Shown here in pieces: positions 6,856 through 14,960 of a stretch of DNA of 40,262 nucleotides. Numbering within the stretch: position 1 is the stretch's first letter; each line of letters begins with the position of its first letter. The position numbers and the translations under genes are program-made. Origin of the DNA: Paracoccus sp. (in: a-proteobacteria) (GTDB lineage Bacteria; Pseudomonadota; Alphaproteobacteria; Rhodobacterales; Rhodobacteraceae); NCBI RefSeq assembly GCF_030536915.1, contig NZ_JAUNPC010000001.1, positions 1 through 40,262 of the forward strand, given 5' to 3'. Below the pieces are notes generated by a model that did no database searches, had not been told where the DNA came from, and was given only the letters and a program-made list of their open reading frames with translations.

Positions 6856-8748
6856 ATGACGCCGCCGGACAGCCACGACGAACTGACGCAATCCGGGCTG
6901 AACCTGATTCAGCAGGCAATTTCCATCTTCGACGCCGATCTGCGGCTGGCGCTGTCGAACCGGCAATACCAGCGGATGTTCGACCTGCCCGACCGCCTGG
7001 TCCAGCCCGGCGCGGGGTTTCAGGATACCATCGCCTATCTCGTCGCCCGCGGCGAATACGGGGGCCAGGCCGACTCCGAGGCGGCCGTGCGGATGCGCGT
7101 CGATCAGGCCCGCACCTTCCAGCCCCACTATCTGGAACGTACCCGCCCCGATGGCCGCACCGTTTCTGTCGAGGGCGCGCCGCTCGCGCAGGGCGGCTGG
7201 ATCGCCGTCTACACCGACATCACCGACATCAAGCGCACCGAATCGCTGCTGCGGGCGCGGTCCGAGGAACTGTCGGGCCAGCTTCTCAGCCATGCCGAGC
7301 GGCTGTCGGCCGCGAACCGCCAGCTTGCCGCGACGAACGCCGCGCTGGAAGAAGCCAAGCGGGTCCTGACCGAGGCCGAGGCCCGCACCCGGCAGGTCAC
7401 GGCGATGGTCCCGGCCCATATCGCCCATGTGGATGCGGAAGGGCGCTACACCTTTTCCAACCAGCAGCTCGGCGCGGTCTTCCCCGGCGCCGCCCGCGAC
7501 ATCGTCGGCTGCACGGCGGCCGAGGTGCTGGGCGAGACCTTCGAGCGCATCCGCCCCGCGCTCGACCGGGCGCTTGCGGGCGAGCCGCAGGTGATCGAGG
7601 TCACGCACGCCGAATCGGGCCGCCGCATCCGCGTGGCCCTGACCCCTGATCCCCAAGGCGCGGGCGCCTATGTCCTGTCCACCGACGTCACCGCCGAGGT
7701 GAACACGCGCGAGGCCCTGACCCATGCCGCGCGGCGCGAGTTGGCGGCGCAGATGACCTCGGGCCTCGCGCATGACTTCGGCAACCTGCTGACGATCATC
7801 CTCGGGCTGCAGGGGCGGCTGGCGCGGCTGGCCCTGCCGGCCGAGGCGGCGGCGGACGTGGCGGGAACGCTGGCCGCCGCCCGCCGCGGCGCGGCGCTTC
7901 TGGACCGGATCGCCACGATCACCGGGCCGCGCCGGCTGACCCCCGAGCCGGTGGACCTGCCCGCCCTGCTGGACCAGCTTGCGGCCATGGCGCGGCCGTC
8001 GCTGGGGCGGGGGGTGACGCTGGAACTGGACTGCGAGCTGCCCGAAGGGGCGGTGCTGCTGGACCCCGGCTCGCTGCAGGATTCGCTGCTGAACCTGATC
8101 CTGAACGCCCGGGACGCGATCTCGGGCACCGGCGTAGGGTCGGGCAGCACCCATGGCGCGATCCGCCTGTCCGCCCGCGTCCGCGGCCGCTGGCTGGAAC
8201 TGACCGTCACCGACAGCGGCCCCGGCTTTGCGCCCGAGGCGCTGGGCCGCGCGACCGAGCCCTTCTTCACCACCAAGCCCGGCCAGGGCTCCGGCCTCGG
8301 CCTGCCGATGGTCTATGACCAGACCAAGCTGGCGGGCGGGACGCTGCGGTTGGACAATGCGCCGAGCGGCGGCGCGCGCGTGCGGCTGCGCCTGCCCTTC
8401 CAGCGGGTCGCCCGGCGGCTGGTCCTGCTGGTGGACGACGACGACCTGATCCGCGAAACCCTGCGCGAGATGCTGACCGGCATGGGCCAGCAGGTGATCG
8501 AGGCCGGCTCGCTCTCCGAGGCGCGGTCGCTGGCCGACCTGCCCGGCCTGTCGGTGATCCTGTCGGACCTGCAGTTGGGCGACGGCTCGGGCGCGGACCT
8601 CGGCGCGCTGGGCCCGCCGCTGATCCTGATGACTGCGCGGCCCCCCGACGACCCCGAGCGGCAGGGGCTGTCCCATCCCGTGCTGACCAAGCCCTTCGAC
8701 GCCGCGTCGCTGAACGCCCTTTTCGCAGGCCTGCCCGATGACAAGTGA
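6856..8748 (+). CDS. Hybrid sensor histidine kinase with PAS domains and C-terminal receiver
   Basis: A 630-residue soluble hybrid kinase with no membrane segments, so the signal is probably cytoplasmic. Domains in order: PAS (about 12-130, NLIQQAISIFDADLRLALSN), a coiled-coil linker (about 130-180, SEELSGQLLSHAERLSAANR), a second PAS (about 180-285), HisKA with phospho-acceptor H306 in LAHDFGNLL, HATPase with N-box NLILNARDAI from N413, then DSGPGF and GQGSGLGLPMVYD, and a REC domain with D571 (SDLQL), T (MTAR) and K612 (LTKPF). The start is the only ATG that opens just before the PAS domain; the open frame upstream is antisense to the synthetase gene. The last 11 bases overlap the response regulator. 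Its divergent position suggests that it controls the importer operon. Confidence 0.88.
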   Translation: MTPPDSHDELTQSGLNLIQQAISIFDADLRLALSNRQYQRMFDLPDRLVQPGAGFQDTIAYLVARGEYGGQADSEAAVRMRVDQARTFQPHYLERTRPDGRTVSVEGAPLAQGGWIAVYTDITDIKRTESLLRARSEELSGQLLSHAERLSAANRQLAATNAALEEAKRVLTEAEARTRQVTAMVPAHIAHVDAEGRYTFSNQQLGAVFPGAARDIVGCTAAEVLGETFERIRPALDRALAGEPQVIEVTHAESGRRIRVALTPDPQGAGAYVLSTDVTAEVNTREALTHAARRELAAQMTSGLAHDFGNLLTIILGLQGRLARLALPAEAAADVAGTLAAARRGAALLDRIATITGPRRLTPEPVDLPALLDQLAAMARPSLGRGVTLELDCELPEGAVLLDPGSLQDSLLNLILNARDAISGTGVGSGSTHGAIRLSARVRGRWLELTVTDSGPGFAPEALGRATEPFFTTKPGQGSGLGLPMVYDQTKLAGGTLRLDNAPSGGARVRLRLPFQRVARRLVLLVDDDDLIRETLREMLTGMGQQVIEAGSLSEARSLADLPGLSVILSDLQLGDGSGADLGALGPPLILMTARPPDDPERQGLSHPVLTKPFDAASLNALFAGLPDDK

Positions 8749-9448
8749 CCCGCCGCTGATCGCCATCCTCGACGACGAGCCCGACATCCGCCGCCTGCTG
8801 GCCGACGCGCTGGAGGAGGCGGGCTTCCGCACCGCCAGTTTCGGCCGCGCGACCGAGTTCGAGGCCGCCCTGCGCCGGATGACCCCCGACGCCTGCCTGA
8901 TCGACCTCGGGCTGCCCGACCGTGACGGGCTGGCGCTGGTCCACCGGCTGGCGACTCAATCGGGCGCGGCGATCATCATCATCTCGGGCCGCGCGCAGGT
9001 GCAGGACCGGGTGACGGGGGTGGCGCTTGGCGCGGACTACTTGGTGATCACGCCCTCCGACCCGGCCGTGGTGGTAGCCCGCATCCGCGCCCGCCTGCGC
9101 AAGCCCGCGCGTGAGGCGGCGCGGAGCGGCCAGACTGCCCGCTTTTCGGGCTGGAGCGCGGATTTCGACCGCTACCTGCTGACCGGCCCCGACGGGGTGG
9201 AAACGCCGCTGAGCCACGCCGAGGCCGAGATGCTGCGAATGTTCCTTGACAGCCCGCGCCGGCTGATCAGCCGGACGCAGATGCTGGAGTCGCTGGGCGG
9301 GACAGCGGGCGACAGCTTCGACCGGGCGATGGACGTGCGGATCTCGCGCCTGCGGACCAAGCTGGGCGAGGACCCCAAGAACCCGCGCCTGATCAAGACG
9401 ATCTACGGGGCGGGGTATATTTTTCTGTCCGAGGTCGGGTGGAGTTGA
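8738..9448 (+). CDS. OmpR-type response regulator with degenerate receiver
   Basis: A 236-residue regulator: receiver at about 7-122 and winged-helix DNA-binding domain at about 135-232 (DRAMDVRISRLRTKLGEDP, IKTIYGAGYIF). The acidic pocket is present (LDDEPD near residue 10) as is the phospho-acceptor D56 in LIDLGLPDRDG and the serine in IIIISGR. The usual GADDYLVKPF is replaced by GADYLVITPSDP: one residue is lost and the invariant lysine is gone, so phosphorylation-driven switching may be weak or altered. It overlaps the kinase gene by 11 bases. A sequencing or frame error is unlikely because the frame continues intact on both sides. Confidence 0.88.
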   Translation: MTSDPPLIAILDDEPDIRRLLADALEEAGFRTASFGRATEFEAALRRMTPDACLIDLGLPDRDGLALVHRLATQSGAAIIIISGRAQVQDRVTGVALGADYLVITPSDPAVVVARIRARLRKPAREAARSGQTARFSGWSADFDRYLLTGPDGVETPLSHAEAEMLRMFLDSPRRLISRTQMLESLGGTAGDSFDRAMDVRISRLRTKLGEDPKNPRLIKTIYGAGYIFLSEVGWS

Positions 9449-9476
9449 CCGGCGCTGCCTTGGCGTCACCACCGGA

Positions 9477-9529
9477 GCGGGGGTTTTCCACCCCCGCACC
9501 CCCGGAGGATATTTAGGCAAAAGAGAAAG
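9477..9529 (+). terminator. Hairpin plus dispersed GATATTT repeat after the response regulator
   Basis: GCGGGGG (9477-9483), loop TTTTCCA, CCCCCGC (9491-9497) form a perfect seven-base stem 28 bases after the regulator stop. The box GGAGGATATTTAGGCAAAAG (9503-9522) follows directly. The same hairpin core plus box combination lies at 2668-2781. It sits between two convergent genes (regulator and rsmB), where a terminator is expected, although there is no plain run of T after the stem. Confidence 0.55.
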
Positions 9530-9578
9530 ATATCGTGGTGGCTCCGTGGAGGCCAGCAAGCGAAGTCTGCCGCAACGG

Positions 9579-11093
9579 TCAGGGTGCGATCAGCCGCACG
9601 ATGAAGAACCCGTCCAGGCCGCCAAGGTCCGGCCAATGGTCGGGGCGGGTGCGGATGGCCCCCGCCTCGGTGATCCAGTCCGCATCCCATTGCGCAGGAT
9701 GCGGCGGCTCGACCCGCAGTCCCGGATGGCGGGCCAGCGCCGCGTCCAGTTGCGCCTCGCCCTCGGCCGGGTGCAGCGAGCAGACCGCATAGACCAGCCG
9801 CCCGCCGGGCTTGAGCAGCGAAAGCGCATGGTCGATCAGCCGTGCTTGCAGCCGCACGAGATCAGGAATCATCGCCCCGTCGCGGATCAGCGGCAGTTCG
9901 GGGTGGCGGCGGATCGTGCCCGTGGCGGAACAGGGCGCGTCCAGCAGCACCGCATCCAGCGGCGCAGGCGGCCGCCAGTCCAGCGCGTCGGCGGCCACGA
10001 TGTCGGCGGGAAGCCCGACGCGGACGAGGTTCTCGGCCACGCGCGCCAGCCGTTGCGGCGACAGGTCGATGGCGGTGACGCGCGCACCCGCCGCCGCAAG
10101 CTGCATCGTCTTGCCGCCCGGCGCGGCGCATAAGTCGGCAATCGTTTCGCCTGCCTGCGGCGCAAGCAGCCGCACCGGCAGGGCGGCGGCGGCGTCCTGC
10201 ACCCACCAGTGGCCCTCGGCATAACCCGGCAGCGCCGTGACCTGCGTTCCGCCGGGCAGGCGATGGCTGCCGGTCGGCAGCACCTCTCCGGGCGTGGGTC
10301 CGTGCGGAGTCAGGTCCAAGGGCGGGCCCCGCTCATGCGCGGCCTCGATGGCCAGCGCCGCGGCCTCGCCCCAGCGCGCGGCGACAGGGCTGCGCAGCCA
10401 GTCCGGCAAGCGCGGCGGGGACGCCGCATCCCAGACCGCCTGCCCCTCGGCCGCCCGGCGCAGGACGGCGTTGACCATCCCCGCCGCCGCCTTGGCCTTG
10501 GGCCCGCCCGCCCGCGCCAGCGCCACGGCAGCGTTGACGGCGCCATGCGGGGCCTCGCCCTCGCCCAGCATCTCGGTCACGGCCAACTGCAACAGGTCCA
10601 GGGTTTCGGGACGCGGGCGGCGGGCCAGCAGCGGCGCCAGCACCGCCTCGGTCCGGCTGCGATGACGCAGGGTGGCAGCGGCGAGCCTGCGCGCACGGGC
10701 GCGTTCGGGCGGAGACAGGTCGTGCAAGGACCCCTCGGCCTCGGCCAGCGTCGCGCCCTCGCGCACCGCCGCCAGAAGCCGCAGCGCCCCGGAGCGCGCC
10801 GGATGAGGACCAGCCGTGCGCTCGGGACGCGCGGTCTCTCCGGCGGATTGTCCCCGCTTGCCGGGCCGCCCGCCCTCCTTGCCCGGCCGCTTTCGTGCGA
10901 CCTTTGCCCCGGACGACGCCTTGGTTCTTTCTTCTTTGTCCAAATATCCCGGGGGGTGGTCGGGGGTGTGGCCCCGGTCACGCGAAGGCGGCGGGGGCGG
11001 CGCCCCCTGCGGCGTTTCGGCCGGAACCGGCCTCTGCTTTCGGACAGGCCGCGCCTCGGGGCCGGGTTTCGGCTGCTCGTCTCGCTTGTCCAT
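9579..11093 (-). CDS. rsmB: 16S rRNA m5C methyltransferase RsmB with long N-terminal extension
   Basis: A 504-residue RsmB/Fmu protein that methylates C967 (E. coli numbering) of 16S rRNA with S-adenosylmethionine. A NusB-like RNA-binding domain (about 115-240) is followed by the methyltransferase fold with CAAPGGKTMQLA, DAPCSATGTIRRHPELP and the catalytic cysteine motif YAVCSLHPAEGE. The first 110 residues are a Pro/Lys/Arg-rich extension absent from E. coli RsmB (429 residues). Part of it (PPGYLDKEERTK) is the translation of a dispersed intergenic repeat. ATG 11093 is the best start, but a weak ribosome site and the repeat leave the true start uncertain. The frame upstream of 11093 is antisense to the next gene and is not coding. 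Confidence 0.85.
   Translation of the reverse strand: MDKRDEQPKPGPEARPVRKQRPVPAETPQGAPPPPPSRDRGHTPDHPPGYLDKEERTKASSGAKVARKRPGKEGGRPGKRGQSAGETARPERTAGPHPARSGALRLLAAVREGATLAEAEGSLHDLSPPERARARRLAAATLRHRSRTEAVLAPLLARRPRPETLDLLQLAVTEMLGEGEAPHGAVNAAVALARAGGPKAKAAAGMVNAVLRRAAEGQAVWDAASPPRLPDWLRSPVAARWGEAAALAIEAAHERGPPLDLTPHGPTPGEVLPTGSHRLPGGTQVTALPGYAEGHWWVQDAAAALPVRLLAPQAGETIADLCAAPGGKTMQLAAAGARVTAIDLSPQRLARVAENLVRVGLPADIVAADALDWRPPAPLDAVLLDAPCSATGTIRRHPELPLIRDGAMIPDLVRLQARLIDHALSLLKPGGRLVYAVCSLHPAEGEAQLDAALARHPGLRVEPPHPAQWDADWITEAGAIRTRPDHWPDLGGLDGFFIVRLIAP
10922..10975 (-). repeat. Dispersed GATATTT repeat embedded in the rsmB frame
   Basis: Read on the minus strand, CACCCCCGACCACCCCCCGG is followed by GATATTTGGACAAAGAAGAA. 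This matches the layout of the elements at 9477-9529 and 2668-2781 (a C-rich stretch, then the GATATTT box). Elsewhere in the window the family is intergenic; here it lies inside the open rsmB frame and would be translated. It either marks non-coding 5' sequence or a repeat captured by the gene. Confidence 0.55.
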
Positions 11094-11149
11094 CGTCCCC
11101 GCGGTCCCTAGGTGAAGGACAGCACTAGCCAATCCGCGCGGGGTTATCC

Positions 11150-11362
11150 ATGACCGAGCCTGCCGATCCCTCCGTCCCGCCCGAGGACCGCCCCGACTGG
11201 GCGCATCTGCCGCCAGAAGCCCGCCGCGCGCTGGCCGAGGCCGGGGAGCGCCGCCGCAACGCCGCGCCGCTGGATCTGCCGCCGGAACTGGGCGGCCGCG
11301 ACGGGCCGGAACCGGTCCGCTACGGCGATTACGAACGCAAGGGCCTCGCGGTCGATTTCTGA
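11150..11362 (+). CDS. SdhAF4-family (DUF1674) succinate dehydrogenase assembly factor
   Basis: A 70-residue soluble protein. The C-terminal block ELGGRDGPEPVRYGDYERKG ending in VDF is the hallmark of the DUF1674/SdhAF4 family, which in eukaryotes and related bacteria binds flavinylated SdhA and protects it before complex II is assembled. The N-terminal half is acidic and Pro-rich. GGGG lies about seven bases before ATG 11150. It is divergent from rsmB (56-base gap) and convergent with dadA, whose stop is two bases away. No sdh gene lies in the window, so its partner must be elsewhere. Family assignment is strong; function in this organism is inferred. Confidence 0.85.
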   Translation: MTEPADPSVPPEDRPDWAHLPPEARRALAEAGERRRNAAPLDLPPELGGRDGPEPVRYGDYERKGLAVDF

Positions 11363-11364
11363 CC

Positions 11365-12660
11365 TCAGGCCGCTTGCGGGGTGCCCACCGGAACCCGCGG
11401 CTTGCGGCGCTGGTAGCGGGCGTAGCCAAGATCGTCGCTCTTGATCTCGGGGGTGCGGCCGCTGATCAGGTCGGCCAGAACCCGGCCCGAGCCGGCGGCC
11501 ATGGTCCAGCCCAGCGTCCCGTGGCCGGTGTTCAGCCACAGGTTGCCGATGGGGCTTGCACCGACGATGGGCGTCCCGTCGGGTGTCATCGGCCGCAGCC
11601 CGGTCCAGAAGCTCGCCCGGTCCAGATCGCCCGCGCCGCCGAACAACTCGCCCACCGATTTCGCCAGCGTCGCCCGCCTCCGCGGCGACAGCGACAGGTC
11701 GAAGCCCGCGAGTTCCGCCAGGCCCCCGACACGGATGCGGTCGCCGAGGCGGGTGATGGCGACCTTGTAGGTTTCATCCATGACGGTGGAAACGGGCGCG
11801 CGGGCCTCGTCCACGATGGGCAGGGTCAGCGAATAGCCCTTGACCGGATGCACCGGCAGCTTCACCCCGAAAGGCGCGACCAGCGCGGGCGAATAGCTGC
11901 CCAGCGCCACCACGAAGCCGTCCGCCACCAGTCGCCCGGCCGAGGTCCGAACCGCCGTGATGCGAGAGGACGACCCCTCCAGCCCGTGGATGGCCGTGCC
12001 GTAAAGGAACCGCACCCCCTCGGCCTCAGCCAGCGCCGCGAGCGTCTGGGTGAAGACATGGCAGTCGCCGGTCTCGTCATTCGGCAGCCGCAGCCCGCCC
12101 GCGAGCAGGTGGCGCGAGAAGGCCAGCCCCGGCTCAGCCGCCACGCAGCCCTCGGCATCCAGCATCTCGAAGGGAACGCCATCGGCGCGCAGGACCTCGA
12201 TGTCCTTCTGCACGGCCTTGACCTGATAGGCGTCGCGGAAGACCTGCAGCGTGCCGCGCGTGCGTTCGTCGTAACGGATGCCGGTTTCAGAGCGCAGGGC
12301 GCCGAGGCAGTCGCGGGAATAGTTGGCGATCCGCATCATCCTCGACTTGTTCACCGCATAGGCGTCGGCGGTGCAGTTCCGCAGCATCTTCGCCATCCAG
12401 CCCGCCCGCGCCGGGTCGGCGGATGCGTGCAGGACCAGCGGCGCGTGGCGCTGGAACATCCAGCGCAGCGCCTTCTGCGGGATGCCCGGCGCGGCCCAGG
12501 GAGTCGAATAGCCGGGCGAGATCTCGCCCGCATTGGCGAAGGAGGTTTCCATGGCTGCCGCGGGCTGGCGGTCAACGACCGTGACCTGATGGCCTGCGCG
12601 AGCCAGATACCACGCGCTCGTCACCCCGATGACGCCGGCGCCCAGAACGACGATCTTCAT
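11365..12660 (-). CDS. dadA: D-amino acid dehydrogenase small subunit-type FAD oxidoreductase
   Basis: A 431-residue flavoprotein, the same length as E. coli DadA (432). It oxidises D-amino acids (mainly D-alanine) to 2-oxo acids and ammonia, passing electrons to the respiratory chain from the inner face of the membrane. The FAD Rossmann motif [20 protein letters not shown] is at residues 4-23, followed by [18 protein letters not shown] near 50, a DadA-type block. The C-terminal FAD motif is [15 protein letters not shown], then [15 protein letters not shown]. The start at 12660 has GAAGG nine bases upstream; an upstream in-frame ATG at 12810 would add fifty unrelated residues. No alanine racemase or dadR is present, though a possible Lrp-type box lies upstream. 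Confidence 0.9.
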   Translation of the reverse strand: MKIVVLGAGVIGVTSAWYLARAGHQVTVVDRQPAAAMETSFANAGEISPGYSTPWAAPGIPQKALRWMFQRHAPLVLHASADPARAGWMAKMLRNCTADAYAVNKSRMMRIANYSRDCLGALRSETGIRYDERTRGTLQVFRDAYQVKAVQKDIEVLRADGVPFEMLDAEGCVAAEPGLAFSRHLLAGGLRLPNDETGDCHVFTQTLAALAEAEGVRFLYGTAIHGLEGSSSRITAVRTSAGRLVADGFVVALGSYSPALVAPFGVKLPVHPVKGYSLTLPIVDEARAPVSTVMDETYKVAITRLGDRIRVGGLAELAGFDLSLSPRRRATLAKSVGELFGGAGDLDRASFWTGLRPMTPDGTPIVGASPIGNLWLNTGHGTLGWTMAAGSGRVLADLISGRTPEIKSDDLGYARYQRRKPRVPVGTPQAA

Positions 12661-12772
12661 ACTTCGACCTTCCCCAAACGACATTTGCGGAAGGATCATG
12701 CGGATCGGCGGAAATGTGCTGCCGATCTTTGGTCGCCCGCGCGCGGTTGCCACAAGGATACTCGGCTTGATG

Positions 12773-12787
12773 CAGAAAATTTGTGGG
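12773..12787. promoter_or_regulatory. Possible Lrp/AsnC-type box upstream of dadA
   Basis: CAGAAAATTTGTGGG, about 113 bases before the dadA start, agrees with the E. coli Lrp consensus (YAGHAWATTWTDCTR) at 12 of 15 positions. dad genes in proteobacteria are commonly controlled by Lrp/AsnC-type regulators, so the place makes sense. The 206-base gap 12661-12866 otherwise shows only an A/T-richer patch here and no clear terminator for dapB. Confidence 0.35.
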
Positions 12788-12866
12788 AATCTTGCGCTGC
12801 GTCGCAGCACTCCGCGAAATCATTCGGTCTGGCAGCTGTCTCGCCGGACGATGTCCCGGCCGTGAC

Positions 12867-13682
12867 TTAAAGCCCCAACACGTCGGCCATGTCGTATTCG
12901 CCCGGACCCTTGTCCTGACCCCACAGCGCCGCCCGCAGCGCGCCGCGGGCGAAGATCGCGCGGTCGGTCGCCATGTGGCGCAGGACCACCCGCTCGCCTG
13001 GCGCGGCGAAGATCACGTCATGCTCGCCTACGATGTCGCCCCCGCGGATCGCCGAGAAACCGATGCTGCCAGGGTGCCGCGCGCCCGTGATCCCCTCGCG
13101 CGCGGGCACCCGCAGGTCGTCCAGTGTCGCGCCGCGCCCCTCGGCCGCGGCATCGCCCAGCATCAAGGCGGTGCCCGAAGGCGCATCGACCTTGTGGCGG
13201 TGGTGGGCCTCGACGATCTCGATGTCCCAGTCCTCGCCCAGCGCCGCCGCGACGCGCCGGGTCAGGCCGACCAGCAGGTTGACGCCGAGGCTCATGTTGC
13301 CCGCGCGGATGATCGGGGCATGTCGCGCGGCAGCCCTGATGCGGCGCAGGTCATCCTCGGACAGCCCCGTGGTGCCGATCACATGGACCGCCCGCGCCTG
13401 TGCGGCCAGTTCCGCGTAACCCACGGTCGCCGCGGGGGACGTGAAGTCCAGCAGCCCCTGCGCCTGCGCGATGGCCGCCACCGCGTCGTCGGTCACGGTC
13501 ACGCCCAAGGCCGCCCCGCCCATCGCGGTGCCGAGGTCCTGCCCGACCCACGCATGCCCCTCACGTTCCAAGGCCCCCGCCAACCGGCAGTCGGGCGACT
13601 CCAGCACCGCCTGAGCCAGCATCCGTCCCATCCGGCCGGATACGCCCGCGACCACGATCCCCGGTTTGCTCTGCGCGTCCAT
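12867..13682 (-). CDS. dapB: 4-hydroxy-tetrahydrodipicolinate reductase
   Basis: A 271-residue cytoplasmic enzyme of the diaminopimelate/lysine pathway that reduces hydroxy-tetrahydrodipicolinate with NAD(P)H. The dinucleotide motif GVSGRMGRM is at residues 13-21; the catalytic region [15 protein letters not shown] carries H160, H161 and K164 and the substrate loop. The length matches E. coli DapB (273). The start ATG at 13682 follows GGGGGA. The gene is divergent from rbfA with a 60-base gap and stands alone from dadA by 206 bases. A second lysine-pathway gene, dapF, lies 15 kb away in the same window. Confidence 0.95.
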   Translation of the reverse strand: MDAQSKPGIVVAGVSGRMGRMLAQAVLESPDCRLAGALEREGHAWVGQDLGTAMGGAALGVTVTDDAVAAIAQAQGLLDFTSPAATVGYAELAAQARAVHVIGTTGLSEDDLRRIRAAARHAPIIRAGNMSLGVNLLVGLTRRVAAALGEDWDIEIVEAHHRHKVDAPSGTALMLGDAAAEGRGATLDDLRVPAREGITGARHPGSIGFSAIRGGDIVGEHDVIFAAPGERVVLRHMATDRAIFARGALRAALWGQDKGPGEYDMADVLGL

Positions 13683-13751
13683 CGCGTCCCCCTGCTGCCC
13701 CCGGCGGTCTAGCCCGTTGCGGGGCGGCCCGCGACCCCCTAGATGGGGCGC

Positions 13752-14213
13752 ATGGCTTCCAATCGCTTCAACCATGGTCCCGGCCCGTCGCAGCGCCAGT
13801 TGCGGGTGGGCGAGCTGATCCGCCGCACGCTGTCGGACGTGCTGCTGCGCGGGGACGTGCATGACCCCGACCTGAACCGGCATTCCATCACGGTGGGCGA
13901 GGTGCGGACCTCGCCCGACCTCAAGGTGGCGACGGCCTATGTCCTGCCGCTGGGCGGCCACGGCGCCGAGGAGGCGCTGGCCGCGCTGCGCCGCAACACG
14001 CGCGAGCTGCGCCACCTGGTCGCCAAGGACATGACGCTGAAATATGCGCCCGACCTGCGCTTTGTCCTGGACGAGACCTTCGACCGCATGGACGACACCC
14101 GCCGCCTGTTCGCAGATGAGCGGGTGCGCCGCGATGTCGAGGGCGACGAGGACTGGGACGAGGGCGCGGAGCTTGCCCGCGACGCAGGAACCGACGCGGA
14201 CGATGATCGCTAG
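13752..14213 (+). CDS. rbfA: Ribosome-binding factor A
   Basis: A 153-residue protein that binds the 30S subunit and helps mature the 5' end of 16S rRNA. The single KH-like domain is seen from [20 protein letters not shown] to [20 protein letters not shown]; the tail is strongly acidic ([13 protein letters not shown] ... DADDDR), usual in alphaproteobacterial RbfA. The start is set at ATG 13752 (MASNRF), the form expected in Rhodobacterales; ATG 13743 would add MGR. Its last 11 bases overlap the next gene, and truB follows one gene later. rbfA and truB together are a classic ribosome/tRNA maturation pair. Confidence 0.92.
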   Translation: MASNRFNHGPGPSQRQLRVGELIRRTLSDVLLRGDVHDPDLNRHSITVGEVRTSPDLKVATAYVLPLGGHGAEEALAALRRNTRELRHLVAKDMTLKYAPDLRFVLDETFDRMDDTRRLFADERVRRDVEGDEDWDEGAELARDAGTDADDDR

Positions 14214-14958
14214 GCTCAAGCGCCGGCTCGGGCTGGCGGTCGGCGCGCTGGTGGCGATGACGCTGCCCGCCATGGCCGACATCTGCGAGACGCGCGCGTT
14301 CGAGGGCACGCGCTATTCCCTCTGCACCGTGACCGCCGACCGGCAGGACGGGCTGCGGTTGTGGCTGAACGCCCCGGACGGGCGACCGCTGGGCGATTTC
14401 AACGCCGTGCGCGGGACGCTGACGCCCGGCGAGGTGCTGGGCTTCGCCATGAACGCGGGGATGTATCATCCCGATTACGCGCCGGTCGGGCTATTCCGAT
14501 CCGATACCGAGGAAGCCGGGCGCATCGTCACTGCTGGCGGAGACGGGAACTTCGGCCTGCTGCCGAACGGAGTCTTCTGCGTCGGGGCAAAAGCGCCTTT
14601 CCAGGTGATCGAAAGCCGCCGATTTGCAAAGGTCCAGCCGCAATGCCGGCTGGCGACGCAATCCGGCCCGCTGCTGGTCATCGACGGGGAACTGCACCCG
14701 CGTTTCCTGCCCCACAGCGACAGCCGCTATATCCGCAACGGCGTCGGCGTCTCACGCGACATGCGGACGGCGTGGTTCGCGATCTCGGATGCGCCGGTGA
14801 CATTCCACCAGTTCGCCCGCTTCTTCCGGGACGAGCTTGGGGCGCGCAATGCGCTGTATTTCGACGGCTCGATCAGCCGGCTTTACGCGCCCGGTATCCG
14901 CCGCGCCGACTGGGGCCGCCGGATGGGGCCGATCATCGGTTATGTGGGCGGGTCCTGA
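14203..14958 (+). CDS. Exported phosphodiester glycosidase-family (NAGPA/DUF2233) protein
   Basis: A 251-residue protein with an N-terminal signal ([19 protein letters not shown], hydrophobic, then PAMA cleavage near residue 25), so it should act outside the inner membrane. The family pattern of the phosphodiester alpha-GlcNAcase (NAGPA) domain is visible: [52 protein letters not shown] and [13 protein letters not shown] hydrolase for a phosphodiester-linked sugar in the envelope is the family-based guess; the substrate is unknown. It overlaps rbfA by 11 bases and ends two bases before truB, so it is locked into a translation operon with no clear functional tie. Confidence 0.82.
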   Translation: MIARLKRRLGLAVGALVAMTLPAMADICETRAFEGTRYSLCTVTADRQDGLRLWLNAPDGRPLGDFNAVRGTLTPGEVLGFAMNAGMYHPDYAPVGLFRSDTEEAGRIVTAGGDGNFGLLPNGVFCVGAKAPFQVIESRRFAKVQPQCRLATQSGPLLVIDGELHPRFLPHSDSRYIRNGVGVSRDMRTAWFAISDAPVTFHQFARFFRDELGARNALYFDGSISRLYAPGIRRADWGRRMGPIIGYVGGS

Positions 14959-14960
14959 GG

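Noticed and set aside
6802..8832. 676-codon minus-strand open frame over the hybrid kinase
   Set aside because: Shadow of the kinase gene; the translation has the usual Gln/Arg-rich shadow composition.
12661..12810. Upstream in-frame start for dadA
   Set aside because: Would add fifty residues with no family match before the FAD motif; ATG 12660 has a good ribosome site and gives the standard DadA length.
13743..13751. Earlier ATG for rbfA
   Set aside because: Adds only MGR; the MASNRF start fits the expected Rhodobacterales form better, though the choice is not certain.
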